Positions 25,833-34,709 of a DNA stretch of 64,000 nucleotides are shown piece by piece. The DNA is taken from the NCBI GenBank assembly GCA_002423145.1, contig DIUU01000012.1, positions 1 through 64,000 on the forward strand, read 5' to 3'. Source of the DNA: Acholeplasmataceae bacterium UBA6150. Lineage in GTDB: Bacteria > Bacillota_I > Bacilli_A > Acholeplasmatales > UBA5453. The translations under genes were made by a program, and so were the position numbers. The notes beneath the pieces are model-generated. The model ran no database searches. It was given only the letters and a program-made list of their open reading frames with translations, and was not told the origin of the DNA. How positions within the stretch are numbered: position 1 is the stretch's first letter; each line of letters opens with the position of its first letter.

Positions 25833-27599
25833 CTAATCGTAAATGGTCTTGGTATAGACCATATTTTGTGTATAACTTCTATCTTCAACGACACCGTCGT
25901 TAGATAATAGATAGCCATGGATATAACCACTATCGGCTAAGTAAAATGGCATTTCAGACAGTGGAATCCCACGAATCACCGCGTCTAGTGTCAGTAACGC
26001 CAGTGTGTCTGGTTGGTCCAAACGACTGTATAACATGATGTCTGAATCCACGAAGAACCCACGATGGAATTTTTCCGAAACAATGTTATTACCAATCGTT
26101 CTCGCCACTTCCAAATAGGCTGGATTCTTGGTGTAATCATAGAGTTCAACCATCGCCATTAAGGCGAATGGGTCATCAATCGAGGTATCAATGTTGAGAT
26201 TTGGTTTTGCCCCACCCAATTCACCAATATCGCCTAACCCAAACGTGTATACGATGTCTCTAAAGTAAGACCATAACATCGCTTGATTGGCTGATTCTTT
26301 GGTTTGTAAGATGGTTCTTAAAATTGGTAACAAGTAACTGGTCGGCATATTCACATAGTCTAATCTCATGCGTGAGGGACCAAAATAGCCTACTTCAGGG
26401 ACGATGTACCCATAAGTAACTGTTCCGTCAATGAACATTGGAATAATCATATTCTTACCATCCACACGGATGTATGCATACTCTAAATACCCTTCAAGAT
26501 ATTGTCTTGACCAATCAACGAATGACTCTACACCATATTTATCTGCTGCTTCTAACAACATTAAAATATTATCAACATAGACTGCTTGGGTATTTTTCCA
26601 AGCCACATTCGCTTCTCTAGCAATCGGACCAAAATCTCTAAACTGACGGGCGACTCTATCGCCACACCCAGAATTGGTATACGCAGGGTCAGCACATTCG
26701 ATGGCTGATTTGGTAACTAATGTGGATTTATATTGGTATACGGTCATCCCTGTGATGGGATGGGATGCTAAATTATATTGACGCATCAAATAGGTTGCCC
26801 AGTCAGCTGGAATTGGATCATAGGTATAATTTGATAACGTAAATGCTGCGTAAGCCAAATCGGTGGCTGAATTGACAAATGGTAATAATCCCGGTGAATC
26901 TGCTGGGATGATGGGATTGCCAAAGGTATCGAACTTGATCACGTCATCAGGAATTGTTTGTCCAAAGACATTGACATCATACGCTGTTGAATAACTGCCA
27001 TGACGGTTCATGTCTGTTGAACTCCAATAAAAGTGAGCCGTCCACAATTGTCTCATAAAACGGAGGGTTGCGGCTTCATTGACTTCTAACATCAGTTCAT
27101 AATAAGGCATCATATTCTTCAGTTCATGAGGCCCATTGGGACCTTCAAAACTTTGAACATCGAGGGTATCTAAGTTGATGGCACGGTGCCCACCCCATTG
27201 AAATAATCCATTAGGGGATTGGTAGTCACGCATGAATTCACTTAGGATATCCACAGCCTCTTGTTTGTATTTCGGACTGCCCGTTACTTTACTTAACCCC
27301 ACCAAAGTTCGAAAGAAATTTTGTTGGTTGGCCAAGTTGGCGTATGGCACTTCTGCGCGGTTTGGAAAGGTCCACTTGGCAGGTTCACCTGTCAAAGTGT
27401 TGATTGCGTCAGGTAATAATTTGGTTTCGGTGTTGTATTCATGACCATACTTCAACACATTTTCAACGTATTGAATGACTGAAGAGAGTCTTTCATAATC
27501 TGCTTCTGTGTAAGGTATTCTGTTATCTTGTGCTTGAACATGGGTTGTAATAAATAAACCAGACAATAGTAACAAAATAAATATCGATAGTTTTTTCAT
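25833..27599 (-). CDS. Secreted pectate lyase, probable family PL2
   Basis: This 588-residue protein has a cleavable signal peptide (hydrophobic core FILLLLSGLFITT, then HVQAQ). The body is helical and contains motifs I associate with PL2 pectate lyases: ANQQNFFRTLVGLSKVTG, GLFQWGGHRAINLD, GPHELKNMMPYYELML, TAHFYWSSTDMNRHGSY and the EVGYFGPSRMRLDYVN stretch. PL2 enzymes act on polygalacturonate by beta-elimination in an (alpha/alpha) barrel; many are intracellular or periplasmic, whereas this one appears to be exported. The assignment to PL2 is from memory of family motifs and is supported by the PL1 and GH105 genes nearby. Confidence 0.72.
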   Translation of the reverse strand: MKKLSIFILLLLSGLFITTHVQAQDNRIPYTEADYERLSSVIQYVENVLKYGHEYNTETKLLPDAINTLTGEPAKWTFPNRAEVPYANLANQQNFFRTLVGLSKVTGSPKYKQEAVDILSEFMRDYQSPNGLFQWGGHRAINLDTLDVQSFEGPNGPHELKNMMPYYELMLEVNEAATLRFMRQLWTAHFYWSSTDMNRHGSYSTAYDVNVFGQTIPDDVIKFDTFGNPIIPADSPGLLPFVNSATDLAYAAFTLSNYTYDPIPADWATYLMRQYNLASHPITGMTVYQYKSTLVTKSAIECADPAYTNSGCGDRVARQFRDFGPIAREANVAWKNTQAVYVDNILMLLEAADKYGVESFVDWSRQYLEGYLEYAYIRVDGKNMIIPMFIDGTVTYGYIVPEVGYFGPSRMRLDYVNMPTSYLLPILRTILQTKESANQAMLWSYFRDIVYTFGLGDIGELGGAKPNLNIDTSIDDPFALMAMVELYDYTKNPAYLEVARTIGNNIVSEKFHRGFFVDSDIMLYSRLDQPDTLALLTLDAVIRGIPLSEMPFYLADSGYIHGYLLSNDGVVEDRSYTQNMVYTKTIYD

Positions 27600-27602
27600 G
27601 GT

Positions 27603-28463
27603 TTATACCCCCACTCTCGTGATGATGACATCGTCGATATAGGCGTAACTATTCATATAGTTTCGCGGCATCGTCACTTTAAATACATTGGGTACCAAGA
27701 TGGCCCCTGTGATTAGAGCGTTCACATGGTTTGAAATATGGAATGCCCCTTGATATAAAGACACATAGGTATCGCCTTGTTTTAAGGAAGCTTTCACTAG
27801 ATTGATAGAAGCGTCCCATTCGAACTTAAATGTATACCAAGTATCTTTAACGATGGTATAAGGCGTTGAATATTCATCGCCACCATCGCCCGTACCTGAG
27901 TAATAAAAGAATGGCCCACCGACTTTGATTTTGACTTTTAGATCTGAACCAATGACGGCTTGAATGGCGTTCACAGCCCCGGTAGATACCCCAAAGGAAA
28001 TACTATCTGTAGGTTTATCGGATGGTAACATCACACTGGCGTACGCGACCCCTTTACGGTCGATATCCAAATTGAATTTAGTCGAAAAAATGAATGTGGG
28101 GTTGGGCGCGGATTGCGGGTACATCGGTGCTTTAAGACCATCTGAAAACAGCTCAACCACGCGATTACCACTTTTCTCTACGATGGTTGCTTTCACGCCA
28201 TCGGCTTTGTATTCTTCATTTCTATACAACAACCAATTGCGTGGCATTTGGTTAATCCGATCGGTTTCAAATGTTTCAGATATGGTGTATTCATCCGTCA
28301 CCGGTGATATGAAATTCAAATCCTCTGATGGGATATAACACCCTTCTGCTAATGGGGTATCTTTACAAGCGTAATCTTCAACGATGTCTATCGGTGTATT
28401 TTCTGTACAGGCCGATAGTAACAGCGTGAATATGACTAAGACCCCTAAGATGCTTTTTTTCAT
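27603..28463 (-). CDS. Lipoprotein with laminin-G/concanavalin-like domain
   Basis: The 286-residue product has a lipoprotein signal (FTLLLSACTEN). The mature part looks like a jelly-roll sugar-binding domain: ETFETDRINQMPRNW, GNRVVELFS, FIFSTKFNLDIDRKGVAYAS, KDTWYTFKFEWDASINLVKASL and the closing YIDDVIITRVG, a pattern shared by LamG-like and 3-keto-disaccharide-hydrolase-like domains. No catalytic motif is clear. It lies 3 bases upstream of the PL2-like gene and 9 downstream of a permease, so it probably helps bind pectin at the cell surface. Confidence 0.75.
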   Translation of the reverse strand: MKKSILGVLVIFTLLLSACTENTPIDIVEDYACKDTPLAEGCYIPSEDLNFISPVTDEYTISETFETDRINQMPRNWLLYRNEEYKADGVKATIVEKSGNRVVELFSDGLKAPMYPQSAPNPTFIFSTKFNLDIDRKGVAYASVMLPSDKPTDSISFGVSTGAVNAIQAVIGSDLKVKIKVGGPFFYYSGTGDGGDEYSTPYTIVKDTWYTFKFEWDASINLVKASLKQGDTYVSLYQGAFHISNHVNALITGAILVPNVFKVTMPRNYMNSYAYIDDVIITRVGV

Positions 28464-28472
28464 AGCTGCCTC

Positions 28473-29357
28473 CTAACCTTTAATGGCTGAATCTGCGTTG
28501 TTACCGACAAAGTATTTTTGAGCCACAAAGAATACGATGATGAGGATCGATACCGAAACAATCGAACGCGCATAGACATGGGCGTACGTATTGGTAGAGT
28601 CGAGTCCTAATAGGGGTAACACTTTGGCTAACGGGAAAAACTCCGCGTTCGTAATGTAAATGAGTGGTCCTTGGTAATCATTGAACTCAGCGATGAATAA
28701 CAATAACGCGACCGTAATCACAATCGGTTTTAACACCGGCATGAGCACATACCATAAGACTTGTAGTTTATTCGCCCCATCCATATACGCAGCTTCATCT
28801 AAGTCGCGTGGGATGGTTCTAAAAAATTGAATGAACATGAAGATAGAAAACGAATTGACAGCGAATACCGACCCTGCCCATAAAGGTAAGAACCCCATGA
28901 ATGGTACGGTATTGTTTTCCCATATTGACGCGATGACTGGACTGGTCCAAAACGCATACATCGGAATTCTAAAGATCGCATTGGGCATCAACAAGGTACC
29001 AATGACCAAAGCGAATACGAACTTCTTCCCTTTAAAATGCATCCGGGTTAATACATACGCGGTTAAAAGCGTAGATACTGTTCCAAATATCACATGCGGT
29101 AATACGTATTGCATCGTATTCCAAACGGCTCTCAATAAAGAGTACCCACGGACACTGCCCCACCCTGGTGCTGTTAAGGCTTCTTGCCACCCAATGAGGG
29201 TAAATTCATTAGGCCAGAAAAAGAACGACTCATTCGCACCTTGATTAAAGGACGCCCCCACAATCCATAACAATGGGTATAACATCACGAATGCAAATCC
29301 AATAATAATGCTGTATTTAATGACTGATATGATTTTTTTCTTTAGTGATTTATCCAT
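28473..29357 (-). CDS. ABC sugar importer permease, MalG-like
   Basis: This 294-residue inner-membrane permease has about six membrane segments and the EAAxxDG coupling loop in the form DEAAYMDGANKLQVLWYVLMP, which contacts the ATPase. The C-terminal part AQKYFVGNNADSAIKG is typical of the MalG/CUT1 type. With the next permease and the binding protein it forms an importer, most likely for oligogalacturonides given the lyases in the operon. No ATPase gene is in this operon; CUT1 systems often share an MsmX-like ATPase encoded elsewhere. Confidence 0.92.
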   Translation of the reverse strand: MDKSLKKKIISVIKYSIIIGFAFVMLYPLLWIVGASFNQGANESFFFWPNEFTLIGWQEALTAPGWGSVRGYSLLRAVWNTMQYVLPHVIFGTVSTLLTAYVLTRMHFKGKKFVFALVIGTLLMPNAIFRIPMYAFWTSPVIASIWENNTVPFMGFLPLWAGSVFAVNSFSIFMFIQFFRTIPRDLDEAAYMDGANKLQVLWYVLMPVLKPIVITVALLLFIAEFNDYQGPLIYITNAEFFPLAKVLPLLGLDSTNTYAHVYARSIVSVSILIIVFFVAQKYFVGNNADSAIKG

Positions 29358-29369
29358 GTGTGTTCACCC

Positions 29370-30251
29370 CTAATCCTGATAGTGAACCCAGTATTTAGAG
29401 GATCTAAAAATCATCACTGTAAATACCATGATTATCACGAATAATATCCAAGACATCGCACTACCGACATTCAAGTCGCCACCTTTAAAGGCGATATCGT
29501 AAATGAGTTTATTTAAGACATTGGTTGAGTTTTCTGGACCCCCATTGGTAATGAGCATCGGTCCGTTGAATACTTGGAAAGTTTCAACCAGTCTCATCAC
29601 ACCATTGAATAAAATGATGGGTGTAATCATCGGTACAGTCACACTGATGAATTGTCTGACTTTACCTGCCCCGTCAATCGTAGCCGCTTCATAGAGTGTT
29701 TCTGGAACATTCTTTAAAGCATTTAAAAAGATCAACATCGTCGAACCAAACTGCCATACACGAAGTAATACAATCGAGGACATCGCCCCAGTCGCGGTAC
29801 CTAAGAAACTGATGGGTGATATGCCAATCAATTTTAAACCTTGATTGATTAACCCATTGTATTCAAAGATATAACGCCACAAGATGATGATGGCGACATT
29901 CGCACCCAACACCGTCGGCATATAAAAGGCTGTTCTAAAGAAGCCAATGCCTTTCATCTTAAGGGCTAAAATATAAGCGACCAGTAGAGAAACCATCAAT
30001 ATGAGTGGTACGGTGACGAACACATATACGAAGGTAACCCTCAATGAATTCATGAATTCGGATCCTAAATAACTCGACCCATCAAAGATGAGCTGAAAGT
30101 TTTTTAATCCAACAAATGTCGATACACGTCCCCGTGTTTCATATAAACTCATGATAAATGAGCTGATGAACGGATACACTTTAAATAATATGAAACCAAA
30201 CAACCACGGCACCAATAGGGCGTAGGGTACCCACTTCTTTTCTCCTACCAT
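29370..30251 (-). CDS. ABC sugar importer permease, MalF-like
   Basis: The 293-residue protein begins KWVPYALLVPWLFGFILFKVYPF, the usual opening of CUT1 permeases, and has six membrane segments. The coupling loop reads YEAATIDGAGKVRQFISVTVPMI. It partners the MalG-like permease 12 bases downstream and the binding protein 2 bases upstream. The substrate is inferred from the operon. Confidence 0.92.
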   Translation of the reverse strand: MVGEKKWVPYALLVPWLFGFILFKVYPFISSFIMSLYETRGRVSTFVGLKNFQLIFDGSSYLGSEFMNSLRVTFVYVFVTVPLILMVSLLVAYILALKMKGIGFFRTAFYMPTVLGANVAIIILWRYIFEYNGLINQGLKLIGISPISFLGTATGAMSSIVLLRVWQFGSTMLIFLNALKNVPETLYEAATIDGAGKVRQFISVTVPMITPIILFNGVMRLVETFQVFNGPMLITNGGPENSTNVLNKLIYDIAFKGGDLNVGSAMSWILFVIIMVFTVMIFRSSKYWVHYQD

Positions 30252-30253
30252 AA

Positions 30254-31585
30254 TTAATCTTCCATGATTCTTGCTAATTCGGTATTGAAACGTTGAATGA
30301 TTCGATTGGCCGCCTCATTCGCGTTGATGTTATTGAGTAAGAATGATTCAATTGGACCTTCGTAAATGGCTCTGAAGGTATTGTGTTCATAATACGGGTG
30401 AATATATAATGTTATATCTTGTGTCAGCTGATGGTTATACATGGCTTGAACCACCGTATGACCTTGCCACTCAAGTGAAGTTTCAAAGTTTTTACCGACC
30501 GCGTCTTTCAACAGTTCTTGTGTGGTTGTATTCGAAGATACCCCACGGTCCACCCCTAGAATCGAAACCGCTTCAGGGTCTGTGGTCATAAATTCAATGA
30601 ATGTTTTGACCGCTTCTTTCTTCGCTGGACTGGATTCTACCCTTCTAGATACGGCGTAAGCCATGGATACTTTCTTATACATCCCGATGTTTTGTGAAGC
30701 CTGTTGTTGGAACATCCCTGCCATCACTACATTTGCGCTGGCTGGCAATGTATTTTGGTATTCCGATATGGCGGTGTTCCACTGTAAGACACCCCCATAT
30801 TTTTGTGAAGTCCAATTCGGATTGGTTGGTCCATCCAAATGGGTATCAATCGCGTTCGATGGAATCAATACCCCTGTACTTCTCAAATCGGTAATGAAGT
30901 TAAACCCTTCAACCAATTGGGCTTGGGTGAAATTCAATTGATTTTGATCATTGATGACATTCTTCCCATGGATTTGTGCCAAATAGGAAAACATCAATAT
31001 CGCTACTTGTTGGGCATCGAGTCTACCCAAAGCATATTTAGAGGCGTCTTGACCATTGATCAGTTCTCCTGCTGTCATGAGTTCATCCCATGTCTTAGGC
31101 AATACGCGGGTACCCCCATCAAAGGAAACACCTGCATCTTGGTATAATTTTTGATTCAAGTAGAAAATATAGCCGGTCTCAGAAATCGATAACCCCAATA
31201 CTTTATTATCTACAGTCAATGGCTTATGTTCATCTGCTGGATATTTAGAAAAATCTAAACCTAGGTCAGTTAAATCCATAAAATAGTCTTTGCCATACAT
31301 CGAGTAAATCCAGTTATAGTTCACTTGGAAAACATCGGCTTCAGTACCACGGTTCAACTTATTGTTTAACGATTGTTGGTACCCATTCCACGTGGATTGT
31401 TCACCTTTGACTGTGTATTGTGGGTATTTTTGTTCAAACAATTCAATCGCTTGATAGGTTGCGATATTACGGTCTGAGGTTCCCCACCACGCAAAAGAGA
31501 TGACACTGTCATCGGTTTTTGAATTACAAGCCACTAAAAATAGCGTGGTTGTCATCAGTAAGGCTAGCGTTAATACTTTTTTCAT
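30254..31585 (-). CDS. ABC sugar importer solute-binding lipoprotein
   Basis: The protein has 443 residues and a lipobox (TLFLVACNS), so it is membrane-tethered. The fold is that of extracellular solute-binding protein family 1: ISFAWWGTSDRN at the start, YPQYTVKGEQSTWNGYQQSLNNKL, DVFQVNYNWIY, VLGLSISETGYIFYLNQKLY, and PKTWDELMTAGE. It delivers sugar to the two permeases downstream; oligogalacturonide is the likely ligand because PL1 and PL2-like lyases flank the importer. Confidence 0.92.
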   Translation of the reverse strand: MKKVLTLALLMTTTLFLVACNSKTDDSVISFAWWGTSDRNIATYQAIELFEQKYPQYTVKGEQSTWNGYQQSLNNKLNRGTEADVFQVNYNWIYSMYGKDYFMDLTDLGLDFSKYPADEHKPLTVDNKVLGLSISETGYIFYLNQKLYQDAGVSFDGGTRVLPKTWDELMTAGELINGQDASKYALGRLDAQQVAILMFSYLAQIHGKNVINDQNQLNFTQAQLVEGFNFITDLRSTGVLIPSNAIDTHLDGPTNPNWTSQKYGGVLQWNTAISEYQNTLPASANVVMAGMFQQQASQNIGMYKKVSMAYAVSRRVESSPAKKEAVKTFIEFMTTDPEAVSILGVDRGVSSNTTTQELLKDAVGKNFETSLEWQGHTVVQAMYNHQLTQDITLYIHPYYEHNTFRAIYEGPIESFLLNNINANEAANRIIQRFNTELARIMED

Positions 31586-31589
31586 TGTG

Positions 31590-33032
31590 TTAGTCTCCTT
31601 TGATTGAAAGTGTTAAGTCCATATATAACCAATCGAAGTCTAAAATCTTTTGTGCTCCGGTTGGAAAAGTTTCGAATGTTTCAGCTAAATAATAGACATC
31701 TTCTAGTACATAACTGTAAGGGATACTGGCGTAATTGCGCATTTGAAATGGGATCATCGCGGCCGAACCTGTATGTATCCACAACGAATTACGGTCCGTT
31801 GTTGAACCAAAATAGGTTCGATTGGGTTGAATCATTTCACTATTGATGACTGAATATGATCCGGTATACTTGACATCCGGATTGGTATCTTGATGATTTT
31901 TAATCGGGGTTGTAACGAATTTATAAATCGAGTGTTCCATGAGTATTGATCCACCCTCAGTCGATACCAACCCTTGATTCACAAACGAAAGATTTGGGCT
32001 ATTGAGTTTTAGCCTATACTCATACAACAACGTATTGTCTAAAATCATATGGTATAAATGGACATCGCCTTTTCTTAATCTAGGCATCCGGTCCATCAAA
32101 TTGAATACCTCTAAATGGTGGAAAGTCATGGTGATATTTTCAAACCCTGTCCCATCGGTGGTATTGCCTAAATTGAAGCCTTTCTTTTGAAAACTGGCGA
32201 ATATCTTTAAATCTTCAACAGAGATATCTTCATTTCTTAGAGCGTCATAATACGGATGCATACTGCGGTTATTCTCTAGGTAATCGATTTGTGCATCAAT
32301 AAAATCATTAGAAACAAAATTGAGTTTTGACCATGACAAGGTAATGTGTTGGGCATTTTCACGCAAGTCGATGATGCCATCGTAGACTTGGTCAAACGTC
32401 AAATGGTCAAACCAAATGCCATTCACATCTTTGAGACTAAAGTAGTCCCAATCGTTACGTTTGTATTGACCTTGTGAATATTCATCCCACTCCCAAAGTT
32501 CCGATAAATGGATATTCCGAATGATGATATTTGAAGACCTTTCGATGAGGAAACTGGCATGTTTAATCTCTACACCTGAGGTTGAATATATCATCAAATC
32601 GCTACGGTCCATGAGTCTGATTTGACCTACCCCAGTCTCTAGTAAAATGGGATGGGTTAAGGGTTGTTTACTGTGGGCACGGTAGACAGTTGAATAGTTA
32701 GACAGTGTTTTATTCACATTAGCCAATGCAATAGATACTTCCTTCGAACCCAAAGATAAGTCATGTTCAATATGAATGATTTTGGTATTCGAATCCATCA
32801 AAGCGTCGAGAAATTCAATAGCTGTAGAAACCGAGATGATTTGATCTTCATGGCCACTTCGATTGGTAATGACAAGTGAAGAAAAGCCAAATGGGTTATA
32901 TAACCTTGAGTAGTCTATCGGCAACTCATCATTTGGCGAAGGTGTTTCATCGATCGGGGGTATTGTATTTGTAGTACACGCTGCCATCGTGACTACCAAA
33001 CCAAATACGAGCGTCATCCAAAACTTTTTCAT
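31590..33032 (-). CDS. Pectate lyase-like lipoprotein, family PL1
   Basis: A 480-residue right-handed beta-helix protein with a lipobox (VTMAACTTN). Helix-ladder motifs typical of PL1 are present: NIIIRNIHLSELWEWD, DWDYFSLKDVNGIWFDHLTF, QVYDGIIDLRENAQHITLSWSK, NITMTFHHLEVFNLMDRMPRLRKGDVHLYHM. The RMPR-x-RKGDVHLYH segment matches the conserved RxPxxR catalytic region of pectate lyases. The start at 33032 has AGGAG with 5 bases to the ATG; the upstream in-frame start at 33062 lacks a site. It is the first gene of the operon and would cut polygalacturonate at the surface to supply the importer encoded next. Confidence 0.85.
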   Translation of the reverse strand: MKKFWMTLVFGLVVTMAACTTNTIPPIDETPSPNDELPIDYSRLYNPFGFSSLVITNRSGHEDQIISVSTAIEFLDALMDSNTKIIHIEHDLSLGSKEVSIALANVNKTLSNYSTVYRAHSKQPLTHPILLETGVGQIRLMDRSDLMIYSTSGVEIKHASFLIERSSNIIIRNIHLSELWEWDEYSQGQYKRNDWDYFSLKDVNGIWFDHLTFDQVYDGIIDLRENAQHITLSWSKLNFVSNDFIDAQIDYLENNRSMHPYYDALRNEDISVEDLKIFASFQKKGFNLGNTTDGTGFENITMTFHHLEVFNLMDRMPRLRKGDVHLYHMILDNTLLYEYRLKLNSPNLSFVNQGLVSTEGGSILMEHSIYKFVTTPIKNHQDTNPDVKYTGSYSVINSEMIQPNRTYFGSTTDRNSLWIHTGSAAMIPFQMRNYASIPYSYVLEDVYYLAETFETFPTGAQKILDFDWLYMDLTLSIKGD

Positions 33033-33078
33033 GGTTTCTCCTGCGTCTATTATGATAGACACTGTTTATATCAATTAA

Positions 33079-33116
33079 ATTATAACATATATATTTCCTC
33101 TATGTCAACGCTTACA
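33079..33116 (-). promoter_or_regulatory. Promoter of the pectin operon with LacI/CRE-type operator over the -35
   Basis: On the minus strand TTGACA (33103-33108), an 18-base spacer and TATAAT (33079-33084) make a near-perfect promoter. The palindrome TGTCAACGCTTACA (33103-33116) matches the LacI/CcpA-type consensus at 13 of 14 positions and covers the -35 box, so a bound repressor would block polymerase. Confidence 0.78.
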
Positions 33117-33236
33117 TGTTGGCGTGTGCGTGTGTAATCGCGTATTTTTGATATTATTATTGGATTTTTAACGTTTTTTCGTGTTTCCATGGATAAACTT
33201 TACATAAATGCTTTCAACTTCAAAATACCATTTTTT

Positions 33237-33266
33237 TTGAATTAAATAGTGTGTTATCATTAGTAT
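33237..33266 (+). promoter_or_regulatory. Promoter of the GPH/GH105 operon
   Basis: TTGAAT (33237-33242), an 18-base spacer and TAGTAT (33261-33266) lie about 20 bases before the symporter ATG, which is preceded by GGGAGG. The match is moderate. The 150 bases between this and the pectin-operon operator are AT-rich; no second clear operator was seen. Confidence 0.5.
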
Positions 33267-33286
33267 AAAGGCTTAGGGAGGATTCC

Positions 33287-34708
33287 ATGAATACCAGTGA
33301 AATCAAAGTCAAAGAACGGTTCATTTTCGCTTTAGGAGATTTATACGGGGGTGGCGGACAAACCATCATCGGTGTTTTATATTTGGTGTTTATTACCAAT
33401 GTGATTGGCATCGGTCCTGGGATTGCAGGGACGATGATTATGATTTCAAAAGCCTGGGACGCGATCAATGACCCATTAATGGGCATGATTACAGATCGAA
33501 CCAAAACCAAAATCGGACGTCGACGTCCTTATATTTTGATTGGTGGGATTTTATTGATCCCCGCGTTGGCTTTATTGTGGTTACCTCATGGGTTTGAAAA
33601 CAGTGCTGTCAAAGTGATTTATATGTTGACTACCTATTTATTCTATTACACAGTCAATACCCTCATCGCGGTACCCTACAGTGCGTTTTCGACTGAGATT
33701 ACCAATGACTTCATTGAACGCAACAAAGTCAATTTAACGCGTCTGATTTTCAGTATGACCGCGACAGCCATCTGTACATTAATTCCTACCATGTTGTTTG
33801 AATCCTATACCGCTGGGACTTTATCAATCATGGGTTTTTATACCATCATGGTATTGGTATTTGGGTCTGTATTTACGGTTCCACTCATTTTAATCGGTTT
33901 TTTCACCAAAGAAAGAACACCTTACGAACAGGTAGAAAAATTTCATGTGCGTGGTTTTTTAAAGCCGTTGTCCGTAAAGGGCTTTAGAAAACTGGTTGTC
34001 TTATATATTTGTCAAGCTTTAGCACTCGATATGGCCTCGGCTGTGGTTATTTATTATGGTTTATATGTGGTTAATATTTCTTCTACCATCTTCTTAGGGA
34101 CCTTTTTGGGGATGCAACTACTGATGTTTCCTCTACTTTATAAGTTGGTCAGTACCGTCTCAAAAACCAAGATTTACGCCTATGGATTACCACTCACCAT
34201 ACTCATGAGTATCGGTATCGCTTTATTCCCTTCGGGTGGACAACCGATATTTTTATACATCTTAGTGGGTCTCGCAGCCCTTGGATTTAGCGGGGCACAA
34301 TTGATGAGTTGGATTATATTCCCTGATGCTGTCGATTTGGTTGAACTCAAGCTTAAAGAAAGAAATACGGGCGTTTGTAGTGGGGTCATGACATTCATCC
34401 GTACAGCCAGTTCAGCGCTCGCGATTTTTATCATTGGCTGGGTATTGGAACTCACCGGTTTCATCACACCTTCTACATTGATTCCTGAACCGACCCAACC
34501 ATCTTCTGCCATCTTTGGCATTCGATTCATCTTCATACTGGGTTTGGGTTTCTTGATGTTGATTGCCTATTTGGTTTCAAGAACCTTTAAACTCACACCA
34601 ACGATTTCTAAAGACATTAAAATTTTGAATGAAAAACTCGCGTTAAACCAACCGTGGACGACTGAAGAACAAGTCCGCGCGGATGGCTATTTAAAGGAGT
34701 TTTGTTAA
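33287..34708 (+). CDS. GPH-family sugar:cation symporter (MelB-like)
   Basis: The protein has 473 residues and about twelve membrane segments. The glycoside-pentoside-hexuronide family signature is visible: FALGDLYGGGGQTIIGVLYL at the start, KAWDAINDPLMGMITDRTKTKIGRRRPYILIGG, and VPYSAFSTEIT. Such carriers import oligosaccharides or uronides with Na+ or H+. Next to GH105 the likely cargo is unsaturated galacturonide or rhamnogalacturonide disaccharide. The following gene starts 2 bases after its stop, so the three plus-strand genes form an operon. Confidence 0.9.
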   Translation: MNTSEIKVKERFIFALGDLYGGGGQTIIGVLYLVFITNVIGIGPGIAGTMIMISKAWDAINDPLMGMITDRTKTKIGRRRPYILIGGILLIPALALLWLPHGFENSAVKVIYMLTTYLFYYTVNTLIAVPYSAFSTEITNDFIERNKVNLTRLIFSMTATAICTLIPTMLFESYTAGTLSIMGFYTIMVLVFGSVFTVPLILIGFFTKERTPYEQVEKFHVRGFLKPLSVKGFRKLVVLYICQALALDMASAVVIYYGLYVVNISSTIFLGTFLGMQLLMFPLLYKLVSTVSKTKIYAYGLPLTILMSIGIALFPSGGQPIFLYILVGLAALGFSGAQLMSWIIFPDAVDLVELKLKERNTGVCSGVMTFIRTASSALAIFIIGWVLELTGFITPSTLIPEPTQPSSAIFGIRFIFILGLGFLMLIAYLVSRTFKLTPTISKDIKILNEKLALNQPWTTEEQVRADGYLKEFC

Positions 34709-34709
34709 T

